DNA of 36,401 bases from Alphaproteobacteria bacterium (GTDB lineage Bacteria > Pseudomonadota > Alphaproteobacteria > Micavibrionales > UBA2020): NCBI GenBank assembly GCA_027483355.1, contig JAIXUW010000156.1, forward strand, positions 1-36,401. The letters run 5' to 3'. Position 1 is the stretch's first letter; each line of letters opens with the position of its first letter. Both the position numbers and the translations under genes were made by a program. The notes under the pieces are model-generated. The model was given only the letters and a program-made list of their open reading frames with translations, was not told the origin of the DNA and made no database searches. Of the stretch, positions 6,851 to 15,148 are shown piece by piece.

Positions 6851-9016
6851 ATGAAAGCGCCAGATAAATATACAGCCGAATTGAAAATTGCGCACGAACT
6901 GCATCGTTCGGGTGCCTTGTTACAGGCGGCGGGGATGTATCGGGCCATGCTGGCCGAATATCCGCAAAGCTTTGATCTGCAGCATTATATGGGTATGGCA
7001 CAGCTGCAAATGCGCGAGCCACAGGCGGCGATTCCCTATTTCAAAACCGCGCTCAAGCTTAATCCTCAATCGGCGGCGGCTTATTGCAACCTGGGGGCAG
7101 CTTATCAGGTGCTGGAACAGCATGACGAAGCCCTCGACGCCTTTGATCGCGCCCTTAAAATAAAGCCCGATTTTGCCGAAGGGCACATGCGCCGGGCTGC
7201 TCTGTTGCATGGGGCGGGTCGCTTGAGCGAAGCGGTGGATGCTTACCGTGATTTGCTGGCCATCCGCGAGGATGCGGGCATGCTCAATAACCTGGGTGCC
7301 GCGTTGCGCGATTTACGCCGATACGAGGAAGCCTTGGAAGCCTTTGGCCGTGCGCTTAGCCTTAAACCCGATTATGCGGCCGCTATGATTAACCGCGGCA
7401 ACACGCTCCGCGACTTGGGCCGACCACAGGAAGCGATTGCCGATTATGATGCTGTATTGGTGCGGCATCCAGATCACGCCGAGGCTTTGACCAATAAAGC
7501 GCGCGCGACCGAAGAAGCGGCGGGGCGTGCGCTTACTGCCGATCTCGCGGAAAAAGAAGACAGTGGCGTCGGCAAAGCTGACACCCTCGATAAGAAAGAA
7601 GTTAAGCGTGTGGGCATCCGGCCCGAGCTTTTGGAATATGCGCGTATTTTTGCCGAAGACACCTCGATTGCCGACCGCGAAGATGCGCGGCTGCAGGTCA
7701 TGATGAAACTGAGCGACTGGAGTCTGTGTCACACAATTCCAATCATCTTGCAAAAAATTCGTAATAAAAAAATTATTCCGCAGCCGTTTTTTTTGGTCTT
7801 TATGCCCTGTACGGCACGTGATCAGCTGATTGCGGGACAGTCTTACTCAGCGCAATATTTCCCCCCGCGCAAGCCGGTGTGGACGGGCGAAAAATATGCC
7901 CACCAGAAAATCCGCGTGGGCTATCTCAGCAGTGATCTACAGCGCCATGCCACCGCCTATTTGATGGCAGGGATGTTCGAAGCCCATGACCGCAATGATT
8001 TTGAATGGATTGCTTTTTCATCTGGCGCGGATGATAACAGCGACATGCGCCACCGTCTGGTGGCGGGCTTTGATGAATTTATCGATATCCGCGAAATGGA
8101 TGACCCAACCGTCGCCGCTTTGATCCGCGCCAAAGAAATAGATATCCTTGTTGATCTGAAAGGGTTTACCAGCGGATCGCGCATAGGTGTTCTCAGCTAT
8201 CGGCCAGCCCCCGTTCAGGTCACTTATCTTGGTTTCCCTGGCACTACCGGCATGCAAAACGTTGACTATGCGATTGTCGACAAGCATGTGGTGCCGCCTG
8301 CAAATGAAAAGTATTTCAGTGAAAACCTGGCTTTTATGCCCGATTGCTATCAAATCAACGATAACAAAAGGGCGATCGGGCCTTTGCCGAGCCGTGCGGA
8401 TGTCGGCTTGCCGCCGGATGCTTTCGTCTTTTGCTCGTTCAATAGCAATTATAAAATCAGCCCCGAGATTTATGATGTTTGGATGCGCATCATGCAGCGC
8501 ACGCCCGGCAGTGTGCTGTGGACCTTCAAGGCAACGGGTGAGGCTGAAAACAATCTGCGTGCCGAGGCACAAAAACGAGGCGTCGACCCGGCGCGACTGA
8601 TTTTTGCCAGCTACATGCCGCAAGAAGAACATCTGGCCCGCATGTCGTGCGCCGATCTTTTCCTCGATACATTACCCTGTAACGCGCATACCACGGCCTC
8701 AGATGCTTTGTGGGCAGGCCTGCCGCTGATTACCAGCCCGGGCCCCACTTTTGCTGGCCGGGTGGCAAGTAGTATTCTTTATAATATGGATTTGCCTGAA
8801 CTCGTTCTACCAACACTGCAAGACTATGAGGATATGGCTGTCAAGCTGGTTGAAAATCCGGAGCTATTGGCAGACTTGCGGCAAAAAATCGCGCAGAACC
8901 GCCAGAAAGCGCCCCTTTTTGATACGCCGCTTTTCACCAGAAACATTGAAAAACTTTATCGCGTCATGTACGAACGCGCGCAGGCTGGTATGCCGCCGCA
9001 ACGCCTTACTCTTTAG
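6851..9016 (+). CDS. TPR-repeat glycosyltransferase family 41 (O-GlcNAc transferase-like)
   Basis: This 721-residue protein joins N-terminal tetratricopeptide repeats (about residues 8-215, roughly six) to a GT41 catalytic region (about 350-710), the architecture of O-GlcNAc transferase and SPINDLY. RVGYLSSDLQRHATAYL holds the conserved His366. RPAPVQVTYLGFPGTTG (451-467) is the family signature. NSNYKISP holds Lys535, equivalent to the UDP-binding Lys842 of human OGT. CNAHTTASD holds His613, equivalent to His920. All key positions are kept, so it is probably active, transferring a sugar to protein. A basic/acidic linker (225-255) separates the halves. The ATG at 6851 follows a GGGGGAAG purine run. 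It is likely cytoplasmic; target and donor sugar are unknown. Confidence 0.92.
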   Translation: MKAPDKYTAELKIAHELHRSGALLQAAGMYRAMLAEYPQSFDLQHYMGMAQLQMREPQAAIPYFKTALKLNPQSAAAYCNLGAAYQVLEQHDEALDAFDRALKIKPDFAEGHMRRAALLHGAGRLSEAVDAYRDLLAIREDAGMLNNLGAALRDLRRYEEALEAFGRALSLKPDYAAAMINRGNTLRDLGRPQEAIADYDAVLVRHPDHAEALTNKARATEEAAGRALTADLAEKEDSGVGKADTLDKKEVKRVGIRPELLEYARIFAEDTSIADREDARLQVMMKLSDWSLCHTIPIILQKIRNKKIIPQPFFLVFMPCTARDQLIAGQSYSAQYFPPRKPVWTGEKYAHQKIRVGYLSSDLQRHATAYLMAGMFEAHDRNDFEWIAFSSGADDNSDMRHRLVAGFDEFIDIREMDDPTVAALIRAKEIDILVDLKGFTSGSRIGVLSYRPAPVQVTYLGFPGTTGMQNVDYAIVDKHVVPPANEKYFSENLAFMPDCYQINDNKRAIGPLPSRADVGLPPDAFVFCSFNSNYKISPEIYDVWMRIMQRTPGSVLWTFKATGEAENNLRAEAQKRGVDPARLIFASYMPQEEHLARMSCADLFLDTLPCNAHTTASDALWAGLPLITSPGPTFAGRVASSILYNMDLPELVLPTLQDYEDMAVKLVENPELLADLRQKIAQNRQKAPLFDTPLFTRNIEKLYRVMYERAQAGMPPQRLTL

Positions 9017-9041
9017 GGAACTACTTCTGGACGCAGGCGTT
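9017..9041 (+). promoter_or_regulatory. EcfG-type (general stress response) promoter
   Basis: GGAAC at 9017-9021, exactly 16 bases, then CGTT at 9038-9041. This is a perfect match to the alphaproteobacterial EcfG consensus GGAAC-N16/17-CGTT. It lies just past the stop of the GT41 gene and 36 bases before the ATG of the glycine-zipper protein. Confidence 0.75.
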
Positions 9042-9077
9042 TAATGATACGCGAAGTCCTCATTGAAGGAGAATCCC

Positions 9078-9416
9078 ATGAACAAGAAAACACTTATTGC
9101 TACTTTATCCGTTATTGCCCTGGTTGCGATGACCGCCAGCGCCACCGCCTATCTGATGGAGCGGGAAGAGACCAAGCCCGCCGCCGTTAAGGCAGCGACA
9201 GTGCAAACGGCAGCCCCGGCAGTGGTTGCGGCACAACCCGTTGGCTGTGATGATGGCAATATCGTTGGCAAGGCCATCGGTGGGGTAGGCGGGGGCGTGC
9301 TGGCTTCCAACTTGGGTAAAGGCAATGGTAAGACAGCTGCCACCATTGGTGGTACATTGGGCGGCGCCTATATTGGCGGCGAAGTCATTCCCACCCGCAA
9401 CGTCACCTGCCGCTAA
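9078..9416 (+). CDS. Exported glycine-zipper (2TM) protein
   Basis: A 112-residue envelope protein. The ATG at 9078 is chosen because GAAGGAGA lies seven bases upstream; an in-frame codon at 9063 would add five residues inside that site. Residues 1-24 form a typical signal peptide (MNKKTLIATL, hydrophobic core, SATA cleavage site), with no lipobox cysteine. An Ala/Val/Pro linker follows, then a glycine zipper at about 64-101 (GKAIGGVGGGVLASNLGKG, then GGTLGGAYIGG), like SlyB and 17-kDa surface antigens. Cys57 and Cys111 could form a disulfide bridging the zipper. A consensus EcfG promoter lies immediately upstream, so stress induction is expected. Two bases separate its stop from the converging kup gene. 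Confidence 0.85.
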   Translation: MNKKTLIATLSVIALVAMTASATAYLMEREETKPAAVKAATVQTAAPAVVAAQPVGCDDGNIVGKAIGGVGGGVLASNLGKGNGKTAATIGGTLGGAYIGGEVIPTRNVTCR

Positions 9417-9418
9417 GA

Positions 9419-11320
9419 TTAAATATAGACCTGACGTCCGATTTCGATGACGCGACCAACCGGGAGACGGTAATAGTCTGTCGGATCGTTTGCGTTGCGA
9501 TGCATCAGGACGTAGATGGAATCAAGCCACAAAGGCAGACCATAGCGGTCGCTGGGCCGCAAGGATCGGCGGCTGACAAATATGGACATATGCCGCCAAT
9601 CAAAAAGCGTGTCGTTGTTGCCCGATTGCGACAGCGTTATTAGAGCCTGGCGAACATTGATGTCGTCTTTAAAACCAAAGCGCAGAATGACTTGAGTGAA
9701 GTCGTCATTCAGTACGTGAATTTCGGCCTGCTGTTCTGCTGTCACAAACGGTTCACTGGAAATCTGGACGGACAAGATAATATTACGCTCATGCATAACA
9801 TGGTTATGGTTGAGGTTTTGTATCAACGAAGGGGGCACTGTTTCCGGGTTTGACGCCATAAACAGGGCGGAGCCTGCGACCCGTTTCACGTCGGGCCACC
9901 GGGTGCTATAGTCGGCAAGAAACTTTTGCAAACGCGGGTCGCGCTTACTTGATCGGCGCTCGATAATAAAACTGCCCCGCACCCAGGTGACCATCAGCGT
10001 GACGACGATAAACGCAAAGGCAACCGGTACCCAGCCGCCCGTAAAGAACTTAAGCATATTGGTGCCGACAAACGACAGATCGATCAGAATAAACGGCCCC
10101 ATAATCAAAGCAGTTTTCCACCATTTCCAATCCATCAGCTGCCAGAGAACAAAAAAGGCCATGATGGCATCCACCAGTAAAGCACCACTCACGCTGATAC
10201 CATAGGTGGCGGCCAAAGCGCTGGAAGATTGAAACGTCAGCACCAATAAAATCGCGCCAATCATCAGCATATAATTAATTTGCGGCATATAGATCTGACC
10301 CGAGGTTTCCGCCGAGGTATGCGCAATACGCATACGCGGCATCAGCCCCAGGTTGACCGCCTGGCGGGCAATTGAAAAAGCGCCGGTAATCACCGCCTGG
10401 CTGGCAATAACCGTGGCACAGGTCGAGAGAAGAACCAACGGCAGTTTGAATTCTTCGGGCGCTAGGCTGAAAAATGGATTTCCCGCCAGTTCCGGATGCG
10501 CCAGGATCATCGCGCCTTGGCCCAGGTAATTCAGCGTCAAGGCTGGAAAAACAAACCACAGCCAGGCGCCTTGGATGGGGGTGCGGCCAAAGTGACCAAG
10601 ATCAGCATAAAGCGCTTCGGCGCCAGTCACGGCCAGGAAAACTGCCCCCAGCGTCAACATGGATACCATGCCGTTTTCGGCCAGGAATTTGAGCCCATAA
10701 AAAGGACTGAAGGCGTAAAAAATCTGCAGATCATCGTTGATATGCATCAGGCCCAGGATGGCCAGGGTGGAAAACCATACCAACATCGCCGGACCAAAAA
10801 TGCGCGAGACGGTGGCCGTCCCCCGTGACTGAAAGCTAAATAAACCTAAAAGGATACCAATCGTAATGGGGATAATAAAATTATCAAACGCAGGGGTGAC
10901 CGTTTTCAATCCTTCCACCGCGGATAAGACCGAAATGGCGGGCGTGATCATCGAGTCCGCAAAGAAAAGCGCCGCACCAAAAATACCCAGATACAGAAAA
11001 GCTATGGTGTTGCGATAGAAAACCCGCCGCGCCAATGCCATCAGCGCCAGCGTGCCGCCTTCACCCTTGTTATCAATGCGCATCAAAAGCAAAACATATT
11101 TGCAGGTCACGATCAGAAACATCGACCACAGTATCAGCGAAAGAATGCCCAAGACGCTTTCGCGCGCCACCATTTGGCCAGGTTCGGTGACGGCGTGCAG
11201 CGCCTCCCGAAAGGCGTATAACGGACTTGTACCGATATCGCCAAAAACGACACCGATAGCGCCGATGGCAAGCTTGTAAGGGGTGGTGGTGGAGGCGGCA
11301 GAAGAAGCGTGGGCTGACAT
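9419..11320 (-). CDS. kup: Low-affinity potassium uptake protein Kup
   Basis: Kup is an inner-membrane K+/H+ symporter. This 633-residue copy has the usual length, about 12 membrane segments in the first 450 residues, and a cytoplasmic C-terminal domain. The family signature GDIGTSPLYAFREA sits at residues 27-40, and the second-helix segment SLILWSMFLIVTCKYVLLLM with the following DNKGEGG loop is typical. The ATG at 11320 gives a short Ser/Ala/Thr-rich cytoplasmic leader as in other Kup proteins. It stands alone on the minus strand, with its 3' end two bases from the glycine-zipper gene, and is divergent from the GT9 gene. Identification is secure; no riboswitch or regulator site was seen upstream. 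Confidence 0.96.
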   Translation of the reverse strand: MSAHASSAASTTTPYKLAIGAIGVVFGDIGTSPLYAFREALHAVTEPGQMVARESVLGILSLILWSMFLIVTCKYVLLLMRIDNKGEGGTLALMALARRVFYRNTIAFLYLGIFGAALFFADSMITPAISVLSAVEGLKTVTPAFDNFIIPITIGILLGLFSFQSRGTATVSRIFGPAMLVWFSTLAILGLMHINDDLQIFYAFSPFYGLKFLAENGMVSMLTLGAVFLAVTGAEALYADLGHFGRTPIQGAWLWFVFPALTLNYLGQGAMILAHPELAGNPFFSLAPEEFKLPLVLLSTCATVIASQAVITGAFSIARQAVNLGLMPRMRIAHTSAETSGQIYMPQINYMLMIGAILLVLTFQSSSALAATYGISVSGALLVDAIMAFFVLWQLMDWKWWKTALIMGPFILIDLSFVGTNMLKFFTGGWVPVAFAFIVVTLMVTWVRGSFIIERRSSKRDPRLQKFLADYSTRWPDVKRVAGSALFMASNPETVPPSLIQNLNHNHVMHERNIILSVQISSEPFVTAEQQAEIHVLNDDFTQVILRFGFKDDINVRQALITLSQSGNNDTLFDWRHMSIFVSRRSLRPSDRYGLPLWLDSIYVLMHRNANDPTDYYRLPVGRVIEIGRQVYI

Positions 11321-11451
11321 AGTAATGCCTGCAAGGTGATTGATATTATCGTCATACGCCTTTGGTTAAAACCGGCAAGCGATATTATTGCGTACGAGTT
11401 ATTATATTGATATCTATTGGCTTTCTAGGTGTCTTACGGCATGATGTCTGT

Positions 11452-12411
11452 ATGAAGGTTTTGTTTTTTACGCATACACGACTCGGGGATGCGGTCTTAT
11501 CGACCGGCGTTATCCGTCATTACGCCGATCATCATCCCCAGGCACGGATCACCGTTGTGTGTAGCCCCTTGGTAGCGGGGCTTTTTACTGCGATGCCCAC
11601 AGTAGAACGCGTGATCGCCGTTAAAAAGCAAAAATGGTCGCGCCATTGGTTGTCTGTCTGGCAACAGGTGAGGGGGCAGCGCTGGGATGTCATCGTTGAT
11701 CTGCGCAACAGCCTTGTTTCGCGTCTGCTCCGCGCACGGCAACGCTATATTTGGCAACCCCAGCCGGACAGCCTGCACAAGGTGGAGCAGATCGCCGCCA
11801 CCCTCAAGGTCACGCCACCCCCAGCACCCCAGCTCTGGTTCGATGCTGCCGCTCAGCAAAAAGCGACAGATTATCTGGCGACCATACCCGCGCCGCGTAT
11901 CGTCGTGGCCCCGGTTGCCAATTGGATTGGTAAGACATGGCCGGGTGAAAACTTTATCGAATTAATCTACCGGCTGTCGCATGCGGCCGACCCGCCACTG
12001 CCGATGGCATCTTTCATCATCATGGCAGGGCCGGGCGAAGAAGCCGCCGCAGAAAAAGTTTTGCGATCCTGCCCGTCGGCGCGCGGCTTTAATGCCATCG
12101 CCCGTTTTTCGCCGCTGGAGGCAGCAGCTGTCATTGCCCACTGCGATGCTTTTATTGGTAATGATTCCGGCTTGATGCATTGTGCGGCAGCTACGGGCAT
12201 TCCGACCCTGGGTCTGTTTGGTCCCAGCAAGCGCAGCGTCTATCGCCCCTGGGGGGCTGATAGCCATATGGTCGAAACCCCCGAAAGCTTGAGCGAGATC
12301 GCTGCATTACCTGGTTATTCGCCGTCCGCCGCCACGTGCTACATGGGGACGCTGTCGGTCGATCGCGTCTATGCTGCCTTCAAGGCGATGCTGCGGGGTG
12401 ATGACGTTTAG
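11452..12411 (+). CDS. Glycosyltransferase family 9 (heptosyltransferase-like)
   Basis: From the ATG at 11452 this is a 319-residue GT9 protein. MKVLFFTHTRLGDAVLSTGVI is the standard family N-terminus (R-x-G-D near residue 10). APVANWIGKTWPGENFIELI (about 151-170) matches the sugar-nucleotide region, and FIGNDSGLMHCAAATGIPTLGLFGPS (about 234-259) is the C-terminal signature. Family members add heptose or another sugar to the lipopolysaccharide core at the inner face of the cytoplasmic membrane. The frame stays open upstream to 11362, but that part is hydrophobic and lies before the conserved start. It shares 4 bases with the converging gene at 12408. It is not inside an LPS cluster, so the acceptor cannot be named. 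Confidence 0.88.
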   Translation: MKVLFFTHTRLGDAVLSTGVIRHYADHHPQARITVVCSPLVAGLFTAMPTVERVIAVKKQKWSRHWLSVWQQVRGQRWDVIVDLRNSLVSRLLRARQRYIWQPQPDSLHKVEQIAATLKVTPPPAPQLWFDAAAQQKATDYLATIPAPRIVVAPVANWIGKTWPGENFIELIYRLSHAADPPLPMASFIIMAGPGEEAAAEKVLRSCPSARGFNAIARFSPLEAAAVIAHCDAFIGNDSGLMHCAAATGIPTLGLFGPSKRSVYRPWGADSHMVETPESLSEIAALPGYSPSAATCYMGTLSVDRVYAAFKAMLRGDDV

Positions 12412-13064
12412 GCGGTAACGTCCAGTGTCTGGCCGGTGCTGGCGGTGGTGCCAGTAATGCTGCCATCATCGCCGCCTTCGACAGCGGCGGCGGCAGCCGC
12501 GGGCTCAGGCGGGGCACCGGCCGGCGGGAAATTAGCCAGCAGTGCGCTCATGGCGTCCAGGCGACGATTGGTTTGATAAAGGTTGATGTCAAAAGATGTG
12601 CCCGCCGCGGCGCTGCGCCCCTTGACCGAAATATAGGTCGCATTCAGCTTGCGCACAATATATTCAGCATTCTGTTTGAAGGCGATATCATCGGCCGCAG
12701 TACGGGTGGTCGACTTCATGTATTCTTTGATGGAGGCTTCAAGGTCTTTGCTCAGGCTGCCCAGCGACGAGCGCGCATCGCGCAGACGATCGGTGGTGCC
12801 GCGGACCTCATACAGTGCCTGACTGGCGGTACGCAGGTAGTTCAACTTTGTCTGGCCAACTTTTTTGCTAATCTCGTCGGCGCTGGCGCCCGAGTTTTTA
12901 ATCTGATTGACCTGGATCGTATTGGCGGTCAGGCGCGATTTCAGGCGGGCAGTGGTATCATCGTTATTAACGGCGCGTGCCAGATTGGCAAAGCCAGCAT
13001 TGTAAGTACCCGCTATCTTGTACTGATAGCTCGACTTGAAGCTGGCAAAAACGTCGTTGGTCAT
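12408..13064 (-). CDS. Hypothetical helical protein, 218 residues
   Basis: I do not recognise the family. Residues 1-175 are rich in Lys, Arg, Asp, Ser and Ala with few aromatic residues and look almost entirely helical, with repeated short polar helices (LSKDLEASIKEYMKS near 104-118). No signal peptide or membrane segment is seen. Residues 178-218 are low-complexity (PPAGAPPEPAAAAAAVEGG, then Thr/Gly/Ser) and end in LDVTA. A disordered, glycine- and acid-containing C-terminus without an N-terminal signal would also fit an unconventional export route, but no transporter is nearby and this is speculation. The gene is monocistronic and its stop overlaps that of the converging GT9 gene by 4 bases. 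Confidence 0.72.
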   Translation of the reverse strand: MTNDVFASFKSSYQYKIAGTYNAGFANLARAVNNDDTTARLKSRLTANTIQVNQIKNSGASADEISKKVGQTKLNYLRTASQALYEVRGTTDRLRDARSSLGSLSKDLEASIKEYMKSTTRTAADDIAFKQNAEYIVRKLNATYISVKGRSAAAGTSFDINLYQTNRRLDAMSALLANFPPAGAPPEPAAAAAAVEGGDDGSITGTTASTGQTLDVTA

Positions 13065-13150
13065 GGGCGTTGCTTCCTGTAACGCAAGTCAATATGGAAT
13101 ACTTCCATCTTTGAGGATACCAGCAAAGCCTTAAGGTATTGTTAATAAAT

Positions 13151-13531
13151 TCACACCCAGGGGTGGAAAACCAATAAATGCGATAAATCGCCGGCGGTGC
13201 GGCGCCGGCGGCGGCGTTCTGCCGGGCAGATGGCGCCTGTTATACCGCCGCTGCTCCCCCCGGAACCGCTGGCATGGCCACACATTACCCCGCTATTAAT
13301 AAGAATATCACGCGCGGTTTGATTATCGCCCAGCTGGCTGCTGAGCGCTGTCATGCGCATATAAAGTGCGGGCGACAGGGTACCGTTTTGCGCGAAGGCC
13401 TGGCTTAAATAGCGCAACTCGGTCAGCGCAGGGGCTTCGCGGGGCAGGCCCATACTGGCATTGGCAGCAACAAAACCAAAAAGGGCCGCCAGTTTCAGGG
13501 GGCGGTTACGGCGCAAGGTCTCGAAAAGCAT
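13151..13531 (-). CDS. Small exported or membrane-anchored hypothetical protein
   Basis: A 126-residue protein starting 13 bases after the mnmA stop on the same strand, so probably co-transcribed with it. The first 28 residues (MLFETLRRNRPLKLAALFGFVAANAS) look like a basic N-region followed by a hydrophobic segment, a signal peptide or anchor. The middle (35-85) is polar and helical (LTELRYLSQAFAQNGTLSP). Then come a Gly/Ser-rich stretch and an unusual run of six arginines in ERRRRRRTAG (109-118). Two cysteines (MCGHAS and AICPAE) flank the Gly/Ser stretch. A GGAC-like site precedes the ATG. Function unknown. The Arg-rich end could also mean the true end is elsewhere, so the 3' part is less certain. 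Confidence 0.6.
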   Translation of the reverse strand: MLFETLRRNRPLKLAALFGFVAANASMGLPREAPALTELRYLSQAFAQNGTLSPALYMRMTALSSQLGDNQTARDILINSGVMCGHASGSGGSSGGITGAICPAERRRRRRTAGDLSHLLVFHPWV

Positions 13532-13543
13532 GGATAAGTCCTA

Positions 13544-14671
13544 TCAGGCGGCGGCACGCAGAAGCGTATTGTCTGTGCCGTTGATCCAGCCACCACCCAG
13601 GACGCGGTTGCCGACATAAACGACACAGGCCTGACCCGCCGCGATGCCAAAAGCGGGTTCAAGAAGCTGCACCTTATCGGCAAAAACAGTGGCGGGCAAG
13701 GGCTCTTGGGCGGATCGTAATTTCACGCTTGCCTGCAAACCTTCGGCCGGTATATCGGCCAGCCAATTGGTGTCTTTGATAAAGACCGTGTCGCGTGCCA
13801 GCGCATCATAGGGGCCAACCACCACCTGATTATCATCAGGGCGTAAACCTACCACAAAAAGCGGACTGTTATTTTCTGTATGGCCGCCACCAATACCCAG
13901 GCCTTTGCGCTGGCCGATGGTGTAATTGATAATGCCATTATGCTGGCCCAAGACGCGGCCATCCAGATGGACAATATCGCCGGGCTTCATGGCGCCGGGG
14001 CGGAATTTTTCCACCACCCGCGCATAAGAACCGTTGGGCACAAAGCAGATATCCTGGCTGTCCGGCTTATCGGCGACAATCAGGCCAAAACGCTCGGCGT
14101 GCTGGCGGGTGATGGCCTTATCCCAGCCGCCCAGCGGGAAGCGCAGAAAATCCAGCTGCTCCTGAGTGGTGGCAAACAGGAAATAGCTTTGGTCCTTGCC
14201 GGCATCAAGTGCCCGGTGCAGTTCTGCCCGACCGGCATCATTGACGACGCGCTGAATATAATGGCCCGTCGCCATGCAATCGGCCCCCAGATCGCGGGCG
14301 GTCGCCAGCAGATCTTTGAACTTGACGTTTTGGTTGCATTTGACGCAAGGAATAGGCGTTTCACCGCGCAGATAGCTTTCGACGAAGTCGTCAATCACGC
14401 CATCCTGAAACTTGCTTTGATAATTCAGCACGTAATGCTCAAAGCCCATTTTTTCGGCCACGCGCTTGGCGTCATGGATGTCTTGTCCGGCGCAGCAAGC
14501 GCCCTTTTTGGCCAAAGCCTCGCCGTGATCATATAGCTGGAGTGTGATACCAACGACTTCATAACCTTCTTCGTGCAAGAGGGCAGCCGTCACCGAACTG
14601 TCGACGCCACCCGACATGGCGACGACGACGCGGGTATCCTTGGGTGCTTTGTTGAGGCCGAGACTGTTCAT
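13544..14671 (-). CDS. mnmA: tRNA-specific 2-thiouridylase MnmA
   Basis: MnmA uses ATP and a persulfide sulfur to thiolate U34 of tRNA-Lys, -Glu and -Gln. This 375-residue protein has the PP-loop SGGVDSS at residues 20-26. Its two working cysteines are Cys112 in PCVKCN and Cys209 in SQDICF, equivalent to Cys102 and Cys199 of E. coli. Other landmarks are ATGHY (134-138), KDQSYFL (159-165) and the [10 protein letters not shown] region (about 260). Cys109 and the CC pair at 59-60 are extra cysteines. Length is normal for the family. The cysteine desulfurase at 16229-17356 could supply its sulfur. The small gene at 13151 follows by 13 bases. Identification is secure. Confidence 0.96.
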   Translation of the reverse strand: MNSLGLNKAPKDTRVVVAMSGGVDSSVTAALLHEEGYEVVGITLQLYDHGEALAKKGACCAGQDIHDAKRVAEKMGFEHYVLNYQSKFQDGVIDDFVESYLRGETPIPCVKCNQNVKFKDLLATARDLGADCMATGHYIQRVVNDAGRAELHRALDAGKDQSYFLFATTQEQLDFLRFPLGGWDKAITRQHAERFGLIVADKPDSQDICFVPNGSYARVVEKFRPGAMKPGDIVHLDGRVLGQHNGIINYTIGQRKGLGIGGGHTENNSPLFVVGLRPDDNQVVVGPYDALARDTVFIKDTNWLADIPAEGLQASVKLRSAQEPLPATVFADKVQLLEPAFGIAAGQACVVYVGNRVLGGGWINGTDNTLLRAAA

Positions 14672-14836
14672 GGTTTCATCGTTATGCTGATTGTCTGCGC
14701 GCTAATCTAGCGATAAACGCTATAAAAGCAAGCATTTTTCATAGCCGTAAGGCATATTTTGTATATTATTCAATGGTTTAATGCTTATTTAAGCTTTTAT
14801 TTATGCACGCTCAATATAATAAAGGCAGGAGCAGTG

Positions 14837-15139
14837 ATGACCAGGAAAGGCAAAAATGGCAAAAGTGGCAAGGGCGCCCATACCACGGGTGGGGACGATC
14901 ACGTCCTGGAATACACCCCTGACGGCACCTTTAACATCCGCGAAGCTGCCCGCGATCTAGCGCAGTGGATGGAAGAAACCGGCCTGTCGCTGTTGTTGCA
15001 TCTGCCTCACGTTTCGGTTGAATTCGAAGCCGGCTGCACGCCGCGCGAAATCATTGACGGTTATTTTTATGCGATGAAGAAAAAGCGCGGCACCCTGCCG
15101 TCGAATTGCAATATTCCCGTCGAAACCGCGCCGGTGTAA
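14837..15139 (+). CDS. Hypothetical protein, 100 residues
   Basis: The ATG at 14837 is chosen because AGGAG lies eight bases upstream; the frame is open back to 14759, but that part is hydrophobic and AT-rich and contains a TATAAT (14815-14820) that looks like a -10 box. The protein has a basic, Gly/Lys-rich disordered N-terminus (residues 1-18), then a compact domain (25-85) with a helix DLAQWMEETGLSLLLHL and a segment EFEAGCTPREIIDGYFYAM. There are two cysteines and no membrane segment or signal. It is followed after nine bases by the P-loop-like gene, whose ribosome-binding site overlaps its stop, so the two probably form an operon. The family is not recognised. Confidence 0.75.
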   Translation: MTRKGKNGKSGKGAHTTGGDDHVLEYTPDGTFNIREAARDLAQWMEETGLSLLLHLPHVSVEFEAGCTPREIIDGYFYAMKKKRGTLPSNCNIPVETAPV

Positions 15140-15148
15140 GGGCCATTC

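Noticed and set aside
9078-9416. Lipoprotein call for the glycine-zipper protein
   Set aside because: The signal peptide ends in SATA with no cysteine at the cleavage site, so lipid attachment is not supported.
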